A stretch of DNA of 64,000 bases from Trichostrongylus colubriformis (GCA_963978905.1 OZ022257.1:56314873-56378872), one strand, 5' to 3'. Counted from the first letter of the stretch, positions 35,570-47,725 are shown. Notes: generated by a model not told the origin, from the sequence alone. Made by a program: numbers and translations.

Positions 35570-36471
35570 TATTAGGTTGTAACGAAAGTTCTGGCCGCTT
35601 TTTCGCGTTCACAAGATAAATTTAAATATCAGAGCGTGTCAACATGAATCAGCTGACATATTGTGCTCGTTAGGTGGACAAAAAGTTGCTTTTTCAGAAT
35701 ATATGGTTTTATTTGGAATGCCACAAGGTTTCGAATTATTAGGGAAATTTTATAGTGCTACGAAAATGGCACTTTCAAGATGACTTCACTTCAAGAGTTC
35801 TTATTTAGCCGAGTCCCTGCGAAGGTGGCCACAAATGTGAATACTGCAAGAGAAGGGGGTGAGTCACTGGATGGAACACATTGTCTCTAGTTTCAGAAGT
35901 GCAGAAATGAGAACGAGCTGCTTGGATTTTCAATTGATCAAATCCCTTTAACTAAAACGGCAGAAGGCGATGAGCGTCCATATTTGCAGGGGATATCCAC
36001 AAGTATTGGCCCTCAACAAGCAACCTTAGCTGACCACTTCAAGTGGCCTTGATTTGGAAAAATCCAAAAAAATGGGTGCCGCGGGACGGCTCACGGCAGT
36101 CATGCGCAAGCGCATTTTTCACAAATCCTCTTCCACTGATTGAAGCAGTTGCAGGGTAAGGCCCTTACTCGTCTATCATGTTCATCAGATCTAGCGCTAA
36201 CTATGCCCCACTTTCCAAAACATCTGGTCAGCTCTTTCAGTAGCAGTGTGTTTAGAAAGAGTGGCGATTTGGAGTCGACTTTTTTCATTTCGCGCAATAT
36301 AAATTATCAGCCCTTCATCAAATGGAGATATGTGGGTGTGCATAGTGTTGCCAAGAGTGTAGCGAATCTAATGGTGCTTATTCTGTGAGAAAAGATGCAC
36401 TCTGAGCCGAGTTATGATCTCTCGAAGTTGAAATTTCAAAAACCGGCCAAAACTTTCCTTACAACCTAATA
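35570..36471. mobile_element. Mariner-type MITE, 898 bp, private to unit 1
   Basis: The element is 35572-36469. The inverted ends read TTAGGTTGTAACGAAAGTTC and (other strand) TTAGGTTGTAAGGAAAGTTT, both followed by CTGGCCG or TGGCCGG. TA duplications are at 35570-35571 and 36470-36471. Unit 2 has the undisturbed site with a single TA at 61717-61718, so insertion followed the duplication, or occurred on one haplotype. There is no transposase. Confidence 0.9.
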
Positions 36472-37180
36472 GTACTAGGCAGCACGAAGTGCAACTTTTA
36501 TTAGAGAGACATTTCAAATTGAGAACGGATAGCGTCCGGGGGAGAGGGGGAGGTGTATTTCTCAAATCTCGCTCTCGACGTGTGAATGTTCGATTACACC
36601 TCTGCGTCCTCTCATTTTATGGTATTCTCCCGTCAATATGTAACTCTTGGGAAATCGCTCATCATCAGAAGATGTATCACCACAAAGTTTTCCGGTTCAA
36701 CATAGCTGTTGTTCACAGCTATTGTGCACTCAAGAGCAGTGGCGATCTCACTGGTCCCAGCACTGCCTAATATCATGTAGTGTAAAGGTGTGATGCAGTT
36801 TTAAGTTGCTATACTCCACCCTCAAATTTACATTCCGTCCATATATTGATTGATGCACCTTCGACGTATCAAGTCACTCGTTTGAGCGCTTACCAATTAA
36901 ATCTGCTAATAAAGAGATGGGAATTTCGATCCAATTTGTTTTACAGTGGATTGATAAAGGTGGAAGTGCTCTTTCGAATTAAAGACTCGGCATGACAGAT
37001 CATCGAAGGGGCGAAATTACATGCCTTTTCGTTAAAAATTAGTGATTGTGTACCCTTATGTCAGGATTTCGCGCTGCTATTTTCTCCGCGCGAACTGACT
37101 GCCCGCGACGCTATAATACTACGTGTGAAGCAAAAAGAGTCCGGACAACCAAAAATGATGCATTGAAGGAGAAGGTAGAA

Positions 37181-38830
37181 TCCTACTATATATAATTCGC
37201 TTAGTATGTCTGTGTGTGTGTGTGTGTTTGTCCGTCTGTCACGAAATTCATATCTCGCGTCGCAGCAAAGCTGGGACGCTGAATTTTACAAGTGATATAG
37301 GGGGTGCCAAGGGAACCTCAGCGGTGGTGGACCGAAAGTGATAGCAGCTGATAAAGGCTGACAAGGAGCCTTGGAAGGCAAATGTCACCAAATCCGTTTC
37401 GCCTTTCGGGTTGATCCTAAAGCGCTAACACTCATAGGTTTTCGGTAGGGTGGGCCAGGGACATTAATGGTGGGTGACCCGCACTGATAACGGTTGATAA
37501 GATTTGATAAGGAGCGTAAAAAGGCTAGAGTCGTCGAATCCGCTTCGCTTTTCGCATTTATCCTAGAGCGTTCACACTCACAGGTGCTTTGCGGAGTGGG
37601 ACGGGAACATTGATGGTGGGTGATCCACACTGATAACGATTGATAAGATTCGATAATGGGCGTAAAAAGGCTGGAGTCGTCGAATTCGTTTCGCCTTTCG
37701 CGTTGATCCAAAAGTGCTGACACTTATAGGTGTTCAGCAGGATAGGTCAGGGACATGAATGGTGGGTGATCCAAATTGGTAATGCTTAATAAGATTTGAT
37801 AAGGAGCATGAAAAGGCAAATGCCGTCAAAATCGTTTCGTCCATCGCTTTGATGCGAGAGCATTAGCACTCATGGGTGTTTAGCAGGGTGGGACGGGGAC
37901 ATCAGTGGTGGGTGATCCAAACTAATAATGGTTGATAAGATTCGATTGAAGGGTGAGAAGGGAAATGTCACCAAGGCCCGTTCGCTTTGCGGCTGACAGT
38001 GGAATGTTCACATTCGCAGGTGTTGTAGGGTACGGGGATCTCAATGGTATTGTTGGGTACAGGGGCCTCAGTGAAACTGCGGCTTACAGTGGCTGATAAG
38101 AACAGTTAGGAATTGAATGTGAAATCCTTCACATCTCTAGCTACTACTAAACAACCGCTTTGCAAAAGCGACTGATGCTCAGTGCTATTGGGTGAACATA
38201 TTTTGTTCTGATATCACTGGCCGATGTATCGACCGCTGAGTTGCCTAGCGTTCCAAAAATTGGTGCATTTCTCTTGATATTCATTGATAATCATGATACG
38301 ACCTATATTTGTGATAGCAAAGCAAGCGATCAACTCTGAATCATTTTCTAATGCGGAGTTGGCAGCAACACTGAGTATCGACCGCTAGATTATGTAAAAT
38401 TCCAAATAGTGAAGCATGTTTACGAAAACGATAAAACTCGATCAGCTGGATATGGATCTGCCATTAATGTGTAGGAATTACATGCCCAGCAAGTGAACAA
38501 TTTGTTACCGATCGATGCAATCGAATACAAAACTATTGGTCTCTAAACTATCCAAACTCGCATTGATGACCTAAACCAGTTGGCTGGCGACACTACTGCG
38601 CGCGATTCATGACGAAGATGTGCAATTTGGGTTCGATGCAAAGCGGTTGAAGCACATTAATACCGAAATGCTTTTTTTTATAACGCCATCTTCTCTGCCT
38701 TTTTCCAATTCAATAGCTGAGCTGAAAGCAGAGGAAAGGAAATTTCCGCTCAATTCCACGCACATTTGTGGTTGGGATTTTGCTCAACGTCGCCATGAAT
38801 CGCGCGCATTAGTGTGCGCTCGCCAACTGG
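37181..38830 (+). mobile_element. Non-autonomous Helitron H1, 1,650 bp
   Basis: The 5' end is TCCTACTATATATAATTCGC, preceded by host A (37180); then come a GT microsatellite and 'tcatatctcgcgtcgcagcaaag'. The body contains at least four tandem repeats of about 140-150 bp (starts near 37,491, 37,628, 37,776 and 37,918). The 3' end is a hairpin GCGCGCATTAGTGTGCGC followed by TCGCCAACTGG, i.e. CTGG fitting the Helitron CTRR rule. An inverted copy of the 3' end lies 255 bp inside (38,576). It encodes no Rep or helicase. Its last base is directly followed by the first base of H2. Confidence 0.8.
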
Positions 38831-40462
38831 TCCTACTATATATAATTCGCTTAGTATGTCTGTGTGTGTGTGTTTGTCCGTCTGTCACGAAATTCATATC
38901 TCGCGTCGCAGCAAAGCTGGGACGCTGAATTTTACAAGTGATATAGGGGGTGCCAAGGAAACCTCGGTGGTGGACCGAAAGTGATAGCAACTGATAAGGG
39001 CTGATAAGGAGCCTCGAAAGGCAAATGTCACCAAATCCGTTTCGCCTTTCGGGTTGATTCCAGAGCGCTGACACTCATAGGTATTGTACTGGATGGGACA
39101 GGGACATTAATGGTGGGTGACCCGCATTGATAACGGCTGATAAGATACAATAAGGAGCGTGAAATGGCTAGAGTCGCCAAATCCATTTCGCCTTTCGGGT
39201 TGATCCTAAAGCGCTGACACCCATAGGTGTTTTGCGGGATGGGGCGGGAACATTAATGGTGGATGACCAGCATTGATAACGGTTGATAAGATTCGATAAG
39301 GAGCGTAAAAAAGCTAGAGTCGTCAAATCCGTTTCGCTTTTCGCATTGATCCAAGAGCGCTGACACTCATGGGTATTTAGCTGGGTGGGTCACGGACATT
39401 AATGGTGGGTGATTCAAGTTGATAATGGTTGATAAGATTCGATAAGGGGCGTAAAAAGGCTAGAATCGTCAAATTCGTTTCGCCTTTCGCGTTGATCCAG
39501 GAGCGCTGACTCTCATGGGTGTTGAGCAGGGTGGGACGGGGACATTAATAGTGGGTGCCCCGCACTGATAATGGTTGATAAGCTTCGATTAGGAGCGCGA
39601 GAAAGGGAAATGTCACCGAGGCCGGCTTGCTTCTACGGCTAACAGTGGAATGTTCATATCGCAGGTATTGTAGGGTACGGGGACCTCAATGGTATTGTTG
39701 GGTACAGGGCTCAGTGAAACTGATAACGGCTTACAGTGACTGATAAGAACCGTTAGGAATTGGATGGGATGAAATCCTTGCTAACATCGTACGACCGTTT
39801 TAGCAAAAGCGTCTGATGCGCAGTGGCATCGGGTGAACATATTTTGTTCATGTTCTGATATCACTGACCGATGTGTCGACCGCTGAATGCCTGGCTTTCC
39901 AAAAAATGGTGCGTTTCTCTTCATAATGCAATCATGATACAACCTATTTTTGTGATAGCAAAGCAAGCGGTTCACTCGGAATCATTTTCTAATGCAGTAC
40001 GTGCTGCAACACTGGGTATCGACCGCTAGACTATGTAAAATTCCGAGTAATGAAGCATGCTTACAAAAGTGAGAAACATCGATAGGCGAGATAAGGATCT
40101 ACCATCAATGTGTAGGAATTAGAGCTCAGCAAATGATCTATTTGTTACCAATCGATGCAATCGAATACAAAACTATCGACTTCCAAACTACCCAAACTCC
40201 CAATGATGACCAGTTGGCTGGCGCACACTACTGCGCGCGATTCATGTGGATTACGTGCAAAATGGGTTCCATGCAAAGCGACTGAAGTATACCGATACCA
40301 AAATGCTTTTTTATCACGCCATCTTCCTGCTTTTTTGCAATTCAATAGCTCAGCTGAAAGCAGAGGGAAGGAAATCTCCGCTCCGCTGTGGTCGGGCCGA
40401 ACACACCCATTTTGCACAACATCGCCATGAATCGCGCGCAGTAATCTGCGCCAGCCAACTGG
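38831..40462 (+). mobile_element. Non-autonomous Helitron H2, 1,632 bp, tandem to H1
   Basis: Starts TCCTACTATATATAATTCGC immediately after the CTGG of H1. It has the same body plan as H1: GT microsatellite, about 145-bp tandem repeats, inner inverted copy of the 3' end (40,210), terminal hairpin GCGCAGTAATCTGCGC and CCAGCCAACTGG. It is followed by host T (40463). Together A + H1 + H2 + T respect the A|T insertion rule once for the pair. The open frame spanning 40,246-40,716 is accidental, running from H2 into exon 1 of the gene fragment below. Confidence 0.8.
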
Positions 40463-41036
40463 TAATATATATACGTGGATACTGCCCTTCCCATGCAATC
40501 ACCCGCGATTCCTACCAAGGGCAGTCAACTCGCGCGCAAATGTCGGTCGGCGTCGCGCGAAATTTTGAAATAAGGGTACACACCCTAAATTCGATGTATG
40601 AGTTACAGATCGTCGATCAGTCGGGCACATCGGGTCGAATTGGGATCTCAGCTGATGCAAGCTGTCAAGAACTTACTCACATTGGTGCAGCTACCACTAC
40701 ACTTCACTACAAATAAGGTAAAAGTAATTGTCTAATTTTACCTATACACGCTTTTCAAAGGTGTGCCGGAAGGCGTTGCGGTTGCGCGGCGACGTCCTGA
40801 ACTATAATATAATTGTGCCGCGACGCATCTGCCGTGAACCGAAGGCCCCACGTTCGCTTCTTTTCTGCAGTTACATTCAAATGAGCTTTTGTTGATCCAG
40901 ATCACAAAATCCACTCTCAATGCGATTTTCCGGACTACTTGTACGCTACACACGGACGGCATCGACAAATGTTTGAATCAGTCATCACAGGACGGCGAAA
41001 TTTTATTCACGACGGTGGGTAGATTGAGAGATGGCT

Positions 41037-41296
41037 AGATTCCGTGGGGTGTGTACCCTTATGTCAGCATTTTGCACGAAGACGAGCGGCGCGCGATGCA
41101 GTGTGTGAGATCTACGCGAGTCACGGTAGTTGGGTCTCAGAACGACTACACGTTAGTGCTAGGGGCGCGATACGCAGTTGACTTGTAATCGCTTCGGGAC
41201 CTAACAACATGGCTCCATCAGCTCGTCCGCATTGCTTCGCTTGCGACATGCCGCGATCCGAAATCCTGACATAAGGGTACACACCCAGATTCCGTG
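41037..41296. mobile_element. Mutator-like MITE with 10-bp target duplication (unit 2)
   Basis: The element is 41047-41286 (240 bp), flanked by a perfect 10-bp repeat AGATTCCGTG (41037-41046, 41287-41296). The inverted ends begin GGGTGTGTACCCTTATGTCAG on both strands. A 10-bp duplication fits Mutator-like elements. It lies in intron 2 of the gene fragment; the unit-1 copy (20,197) is more decayed. Confidence 0.85.
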
Positions 41297-41750
41297 TAGT
41301 TCTCTACTGGTAATGAAGGCAGATGTTTAGGTGGCGGGATCTCTTCTTACAAATCACGCAACGACACCGTGTGGACTTGTCTAGAGAGTCGACCCCATGA
41401 GCATTTCATTGCTGTTCGGGCTCATGTGAAACGAGGATGTCAGACGGGTTATCAGTGTGTGCAGGTGTGCAGGAACATTCAAGTCGTTCAGGTCTAATCA
41501 ATAAGCGTGTATGGTATTGTTCAGTTTCATCGACATGGACACCATTTGGTGCAACTGAACTTTGGTCAAATTAGTCTGAACGAGTATGAGGATTGTTCTG
41601 AAATGGTGGTCGAGGCTCGAGATACGCTAGTGTTGCAAGGAGCGCAGGTAATGTCAAATTGAGCTTTAGAAGCAGATCGATCCGAAAGCCGCTCAACAGT
41701 CGCTAATACCCTTGGCCATGGGACGATGACTTAGCATTTTTGTCCCCTAC

Positions 41751-41924
41751 GACTGCGTTCATACTCAGCACCGGCAAGGTGTGACTGCGTTTACAGGCAG
41801 CGAGACAGATTGGCACGGGGGAGGTGCAGAGACACTGCAGACTACTAGATAGGGTGACATAGGCGGAGACACAGAGCCACGCGTCCATGCCGTGTCGCCG
41901 GCACCGTAGAGTATGAACGCGGCC
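41751..41924. mobile_element. Harbinger-like MITE in intron 4 (unit 2)
   Basis: Copy of 20,895-21,068, same length (174 bp) and ends. It was present before the array duplicated. Confidence 0.75.
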
Positions 41925-42578
41925 TCACTTGCCATTTCCCTGGATCGGAGCTGGCCACACGCCCAGGTCAACTTATCCAGCAGTCACCATCGGATAGCAT
42001 TTTTGTATCGTACCATCGCAGCTAATAAGAGTATGGAGAATCGAGAAGTTAGTCCACCGAGCACGAACAGAAGAATAAAATCTTATAAAAGCAAGCACAT
42101 CAGTGTTAAAGCAACTGCACGGCACTTTTTTTGCACAGCAAATATGTACATCTCACTCGAAATGCCAAAATCCTTTTGATTTCTGATTATCCATAGCGCT
42201 TCCGGATGCGATGCTGCTGAAGTCAATTCTTGGAGAGCAGTTCTGACCTTTAACCATCCGCTTGTACTTTTTCACTCTCAGGAATCATAATCTTTTCATT
42301 CAAATTTGCATCTCAGGAGGAATGCCCATTACATGGTAGATATACATCACGAACTTGCCAGCACCCATTGCTGTTCCTTGGATGCCAGAAACCGAATGAA
42401 ATCCAGATTGCCACAGAATGTAGCCCGACACAAAAAGGTTAGTAATTTTCAGCTCTTTTGGCGAATGCTGGTTTAAGTTTCGATTTTACTCGTGTCTTCT
42501 TTCTTTCTCATTTCTGTCCCCTTATTCTTTTTCATAGGTCAGACTAACAACCGTACACACTTACTGTTTTGTGAATAA

Positions 42579-43395
42579 CCAGTTGGCGGGCGCACACTAC
42601 TGTGCGCGAAACACCATGTGCGTCAGTAGGTCGGCCTGTATTGCTCTTTTTCTTGAGGACAGAGTATTTCAGTGCACATCCAGCCCACCGTGGGCGGAGC
42701 TTAAATTAGTCCATGTGTGGTCTTCACTTCTTGTCCCATGCTCTACCCATCCAAACTTGTTCCCATCTCCACAGGTCGTTTTTCATGTAACGACCAAGCT
42801 CCGCCCACCAATTTAAATGCTACGCCCACTGTGCCCTGCATTCTCTCCTGACCTTCAGGAACTCATCCCTGACCTTGATCCATCTTCTCCCTATGTTTGG
42901 GGCACATTCGAACCCAATCAACAATTTTTGAACATTCCACGACGGCCCCGCCCATTATGGGCGGAGCTTAACTTGGTCCATGTGTGGTCTTTACTTAGTG
43001 TCCCATGCCCTACCCATACCGCATTTGTCCCCATCTCCACAGGTCGTTTTTCATGCAACATCCAAGCTCCGCCCACCACATTAAATGCCCCGCCCACTGT
43101 GCCCTGCATTCTTTCCTGACCTTCAGAAACTCATCCCTGACCTAAATACATCTTCTCCCTACGTTAGGAGCACGTTCGAACGTAATCAACATTTTCGGGC
43201 TGAAAGCCAAACATTCCAGCGACGATCCGCCCCCGTGGGCGGAGCTTAATTTGGTCCATGTGTGGTCTTTACTTCCTGTCCCATGCCCTACCCATACCAC
43301 ACTTGGCCCCATCTGCACAGGTCGTTTTTCATATGATACCTAATTTCGTGACAGACGGAGGGACAGACGGCTTAGCGCTTTATATATAATAGGGA
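42579..43395 (-). mobile_element. Non-autonomous Helitron H3, 817 bp, private to unit 2
   Basis: Read on the minus strand it starts TCCCTATTATATATAAAGCG, followed by GTCTGTC-type repeats. It ends with a perfect hairpin GCGCACAGTAGTGTGCGC, then CCGCCAACTGG (CTRR). Unit 1 has the uninterrupted site at 21724|21725, with A and T flanking and no target duplication, exactly as expected for Helitrons. Inside are about 2.6 tandem repeats of about 267-278 bp (GGGCGGAGCTTAA at 42,692, 42,959 and 43,237). It encodes no protein. It inserted directly behind the stop codon of the gene fragment. Confidence 0.9.
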
Positions 43396-43750
43396 TCATT
43401 ACAAAAGATGGCCTGGAGGGTAAAGCTTAGCGCCGTGGGTCAAGGAGTCCTCAAGGGGCGTATCGTGTGTTGAAAACTGGGGTGAAGGGGTCATGTTTCT
43501 AAAAATTCCTTGAGGATTTCACAACGACCACCCCTTTTTGAGTCATTTTTGGACCGATTAGGCGACTTCTAATAAAGGATGGTCGATTGATAACCATAAT
43601 CCAGTACAGGCAGCACGTAATGCAGCTTTCATTAGAGAGACACTTCAAGTCAGGAACAGATAGCGTCGGGGGAAGAGGGGGAGAGGTATTTCTCAAATTC
43701 CGCCCTCGACGTGTGAGGCTTCACACTGGTTTGCATTTACTAGTGTTCCA

Positions 43751-44740
43751 TCAGATTTTATGAACCTGCTCCCTTACTGGTAGTGTTTCATCACATTCTA
43801 TCTGTGCCATCAGCGCTCCACCACTGAGCTCGGTTGCACTCAGGAAATTTGTAGGTGCAACTTTCAGGTGTCGATCTTTACTCGTGCGCGGCTCATTTTG
43901 AACTTGATGACGATCACTATCTATTGGTGAGGGATGAGCTCTCAATGCAGTATCAGTGTCTGGTGGGTTTAAATTCAATCCTCCAACTATTCTGAATCCG
44001 CTAACGGTTGCTGTGTCGCCGTCGGCCACAAGCAGAAACCGGTCACCAGGTGAGGACCCCGGCCGGGACGGCGACACAATAGGGTCCCGCGACGAATCCC
44101 CGCCTAGCTGAGTATTCAACGCAGCAATGACGCGGGAACCCGCAATGGTCAAAGGGGGGATAGGGCCCGAGGCCTTTTTTTGGATTCAGTTTTCTTTTGG
44201 GTGCCGGAAAGCTTTTTTGCCTCTAGCCTGCTACTATCCGCTGACTGTCGCGGGACCCTCGTCGGATTCTATTCTAACCTTCGTCTCAGAACTCGGCAGT
44301 AACTGTACAGAAGAATAATCATCTGTTATTCTAGATTTTGCTCGGCTTTGAGAAGAAAAGCCGATTTGTGTGTTATCTTCATCAATAGTGCTATTCCTAA
44401 CCGCAAGAAGCCTATTCATATATTTGTTGGTATTCAGTTACTGTTTTGTGTTTCTCACTGAAGGGGAATTACTCGTCGACCGGTGGAAGGAGCCGACGCG
44501 TACTGGTATTCCTGTAGTCTGATATTTATATAGTTGTGGTTATCATCGTCGTCATCCGGAGGATCTCCGCAGAAAGGTTGGTGACCTTTTCACATAAAGA
44601 AGTGACGTTCTCCGGCCGCTTGCCAAGTTTTGCAAACAAATCCACTGAACCACGAAGGCGCCGGACAACGTCAATACAGTTGCCAGAAATCTCCCGATGC
44701 TGGAAAAGTGGAACAGAGGATAGTGTAGATCAAAAAAAAT
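43751..44740 (-). pseudogene. Decayed retroelement-like ORF, frameshifted (unit 2)
   Basis: Reading leftwards on the minus strand, three protein-like pieces occur in different frames: about 44,665-44,530 (LRGSVDLFAKLGKRPENV, then SLCEKVTNLSAEILRM, coiled-coil-like), 44,419-44,234 (RNSTIDEDNTQIGF) and 44,152-43,751 (133 codons, Ser/Asp/Pro-rich, SRVIAALNTQLGGD). The segments share an internal GPATVSG/DTATVSG echo. The composition suggests a gag or ORF1-type protein of a retroelement, but no zinc knuckle or RT is seen. Unit 1 keeps only the last 75 codons. The family call is speculative. Confidence 0.3.
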
Positions 44741-45545
44741 CACCTAATTCATTTTTGAAAGGATCATCGCATTTTCAAACAATGTGCTGCAGTTACTATT
44801 ACTTATGAGATTGAATTTTTTTAGAAAATTCACATATCTCATGATATCACCTTGGAGATGTTCGATCATGTTTCATGTGATCCAAAGTCCACAGCCGTCG
44901 CCCTTCCTTCACTGATACTGAACATCTCAAATACAGGTTTGATCGCCCTTAGTAACTAGAGGGCTCGTTAGTTCATAAATCGAAATGAATGTGCTACGAG
45001 GCTTGCTATTCAAGAAAAAAAGTGGAAGAGACAGCCTAAAACACCAGAATTGATCCCTTGGTTTTCCGATAGTTTTTGGGCACTGAGGGGAAAGTCAAAT
45101 TGTTCGGACGAGAAGCCGGCCAAGACGGGTCATCAAAGATTAAGGGAGTAAGAGGTCTTATGCCCATCACACAATTTCAGGGGGTGCTATCAGTACAAAA
45201 GGTGGAGATTAGCTGGCTAGTATTTTGATTTGATGTCCTGAAAAAGATGCAACCTGCGGCTAGTGCGTTAACGGAATTTTTTTAGTTATGAAAGAGATTG
45301 GTTTACTCACTACTGTGGAAAAAGCCTCAAAGCCTTTAACAGGGGTGTTTATATGAGACCAGTTGGGCTATCACACCGTACTGCTCGGATAATACATTAA
45401 AATGATGTCGTTGATACCAACCAATCGATATAGAAGAAGTCCATATCGCACACTTCCACGATGTGATAAGCACAGTACAATTTGGAATTTCACGTTATTT
45501 AGCAGTTGAAACGTCCCGTTGCTATTGATATAGACATAAAAAATA
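44682..45545. other. Non-coding stretch (unit 2)
   Basis: Copy of 22,341-23,217. It lacks 'accagagataccaaccaa' near 45,150, which units 1 and 3 keep. No exon is supportable. Confidence 0.45.
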
Positions 45546-47725
45546 TCCTACATTATATAATCGGCTAAGTGTGTCTGTTGGTGTGTGTGCGTGTTTGACC
45601 GGAAATTCATATCTCACGTCGCAGCAAAGATAGGACGCTGGATTTTGTATATGATATAGAAGGTAGTGAGAGGATCCCAGTGGCGGTGGAACAAAGGTGA
45701 TAGCAGCTGATAAGGGCTGATAAGGAGCTTCGAAAGGCTAATGTCGCCAAATCCGTTTCGCCTTTGAGGTAGATCCTAGAGCGCCAACACTCATAGGTAT
45801 AGTGAGGGATGGGATGGGTGCAGCAATGGTGGGTGATTCAAACTGATAACGCTTGATCAGATTCGATAAGGAGCCTCGAGAGGCCAATGTCGCCATTTTC
45901 GTTTCGCCTTTCAGGTCGATCCTATAGCGTTCACATTCATAAGTGTTTTGAAGGGTGGGACGGGCACATCATTGGTGGGTGATCCAAATTGATAACGATT
46001 GATCAGATTCGATAAGGAGCGTCAACAGGCGTTATCATTAAAACCGTTTCCGCATGCGGGTTGATCCTAGAACGCCGGCACTCATGGCTCATTGGTATTT
46101 GAGTAGTGGGACGGGCACATCAATGGTGGGTGATCCAAACTGATAACGATTGATGAGATTCGCTGAGAATTGTCAGCAAGCGAATGTCGTAAAATCTGTC
46201 CCACTCTTCTGGCTAACATTGGAGTGTTCACACTCACAGGTATTGCGGGATACGGGGTCTTGGAGGTGACTTTCCGGAATTGATAACAGCTTAAAGGGCT
46301 GGTAAGAGCCATTAGGGAATGGGGGTGGGATGAAATTCGGTACATCGCTTACTACTACTTTACGGATGCTATGGTAAATGCGTCCGTGCTCACACCATTG
46401 GGTGAACATATTTTGCTTATGCTCTGATATCTGCCGCCGATATGTCGACCGCTGATTTGCCTAGCTTTCCAAATAATGGTGCATGTCTTTTGATACTGCG
46501 ATTTACGTGGATGATCAAGACATGATGTAGATTTGTGATAGCAAAGCAAGCGATCCATTGTCTCACGCGATGCCAGCAACAGTACTGGGTATCGACCGCT
46601 AGACTATATGAAATTCCAAATAAAGGAGAAAGTGGTTGGTCAGCAAAAAGTAAATATCGACCATTTCCCCATTACATAATCCTACTGTGTTATTCGCGCA
46701 GTATTGTGCGATAGCCCAACTGGTGTTTGTAATAATTGCTGAGCATTGAGTGCTTAGCTATTGGGTGCCGATAGTCTGGCCATTTACTGTTGCATATCGA
46801 CCGTTGAAGGCTACCCTTTTTTTGGAGGTCCAGATGATTCAGTGGTCGATACCTCTTGTACAGTGATATCAACGATCAGTGTAAATGGATCAGGAATGAA
46901 ATGTGTCTACCCATGAATCATTCTACACCTTGGCTGCAGGGGTCACTATTGAAAGTTACAAGACGGATTTTGGAGGCCGGTGATTGATTCCCACAGTATC
47001 CCCGGTCATCACTGGGGCGCGCATTTGAACTGGGGCACGTGAGGTAGAGCCCCTTCGAGCTCCTATGGGCCATCCTTCCATATCCGTTCTGGTGAAGTGG
47101 ACAAACCCCATGGATTATGTGTCGTTTTTAATGTTTGATGAGCACCCCTTGCTGTTAGTTTTAGAGTTATAATTAAGAGATCTTCAGTCACCCATAATCA
47201 AGCAGAGGAAATCTGTGGATGAGTTGTTTGGTTCCCTTTTTGTACATCGAATTTTCCTCATGCTCTAGAATAAATTTCAATAACGCTGGGAACAGAGGTA
47301 ATGATTTAACATTTCTCACAAGAATAAATAAGAATAGCTTAACTAACAAACTTTTCGGGCCTCCAATCGTGAATCAGCTTATCAAAAATCTACAGCGATT
47401 TGATGTGAAAGAAACACAACATAGTCTGATCAAATTCCATAACAGTCAATCGTAATTTAACAAGCATTGTCGCTATTCCTGACATTTTCTTTTTACTATC
47501 GCTCAACTTCTTTTACTACCGAAAGACTTCGTCACAGGATTCCTTCGAATCGCTCACAGCACGCGATTTCTTCTTCTTGACACCCTTCCGCTCTCACGGT
47601 GCTTAAGATCTCGGCAGTTTTGTCAATCTTTGCCTTCTTTCCATCAGGTTCATAAGACTGTTTAGAGATTGTTTTTCTTTTGTATGCCAACACGAGGTTA
47701 GTTGTGGAACCTTTATTGGCCTAAC

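Larger units (their letters stand above)
19021..36700 (+). repeat. Segmental array, unit 1
   Basis: First unit of a head-to-tail array. Its first 700 bp match 36,700-37,180 and 61,940-62,418 at reduced identity; from about 20.3 kb to 36.7 kb it matches 41.1-61.9 kb nearly base for base, apart from insertions. It holds the cysteine-rich gene fragment (open), the Helitron-ended inverted element, the intact secreted-protein gene, three mariner-type relics and a private 898-bp mariner-type MITE. Exact boundaries cannot be fixed by eye. Confidence 0.85.
37048..40585. mobile_element. GTGTACCC-ended MITE split by two Helitrons (unit 2)
   Basis: The left part starts TGTGTACCCTTATGTCAGG at 37,048; the right part ends 'aataagggtacacaccct' at about 40,585. 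Removal of 37,181-40,462 leaves an element of about 255 bp, the counterpart of 19,376-19,739. It shows that the Helitron pair landed in an older repeat. Confidence 0.65.
40603..42578 (+). pseudogene. Cysteine-rich extracellular-type gene fragment, nonsense copy (unit 2)
   Basis: Copy of 19,760-21,724 with exons at 40603-40717, 40901-41014, 41331-41464, 41525-41647, 41967-42047, 42317-42437 and 42538-42578. In the first exon the CAA codon of unit 1 is TAA (40714-40716), a premature stop. Exon 2 is 3 bp longer (in-frame insertion), with changes such as CNFP to CDFP and QMWES to QMFES. Exon 3 has four third-position silent changes against few amino-acid changes. The final stop TAA is immediately followed by Helitron H3. 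Splice signals are otherwise kept, so inactivation may be recent. Confidence 0.6.

Noticed and set aside
37491..38110. Regular repeats of about 145 bp as a possible CRISPR array or satellite
   Set aside because: Units are long, diverged and lie inside Helitron-ended elements; no short repeat/spacer pattern, and the genome is eukaryotic.
40246..40716. 156-codon plus-strand open frame
   Set aside because: It runs from Helitron H2 through a MITE end into exon 1 of the gene fragment; an accident of juxtaposition.
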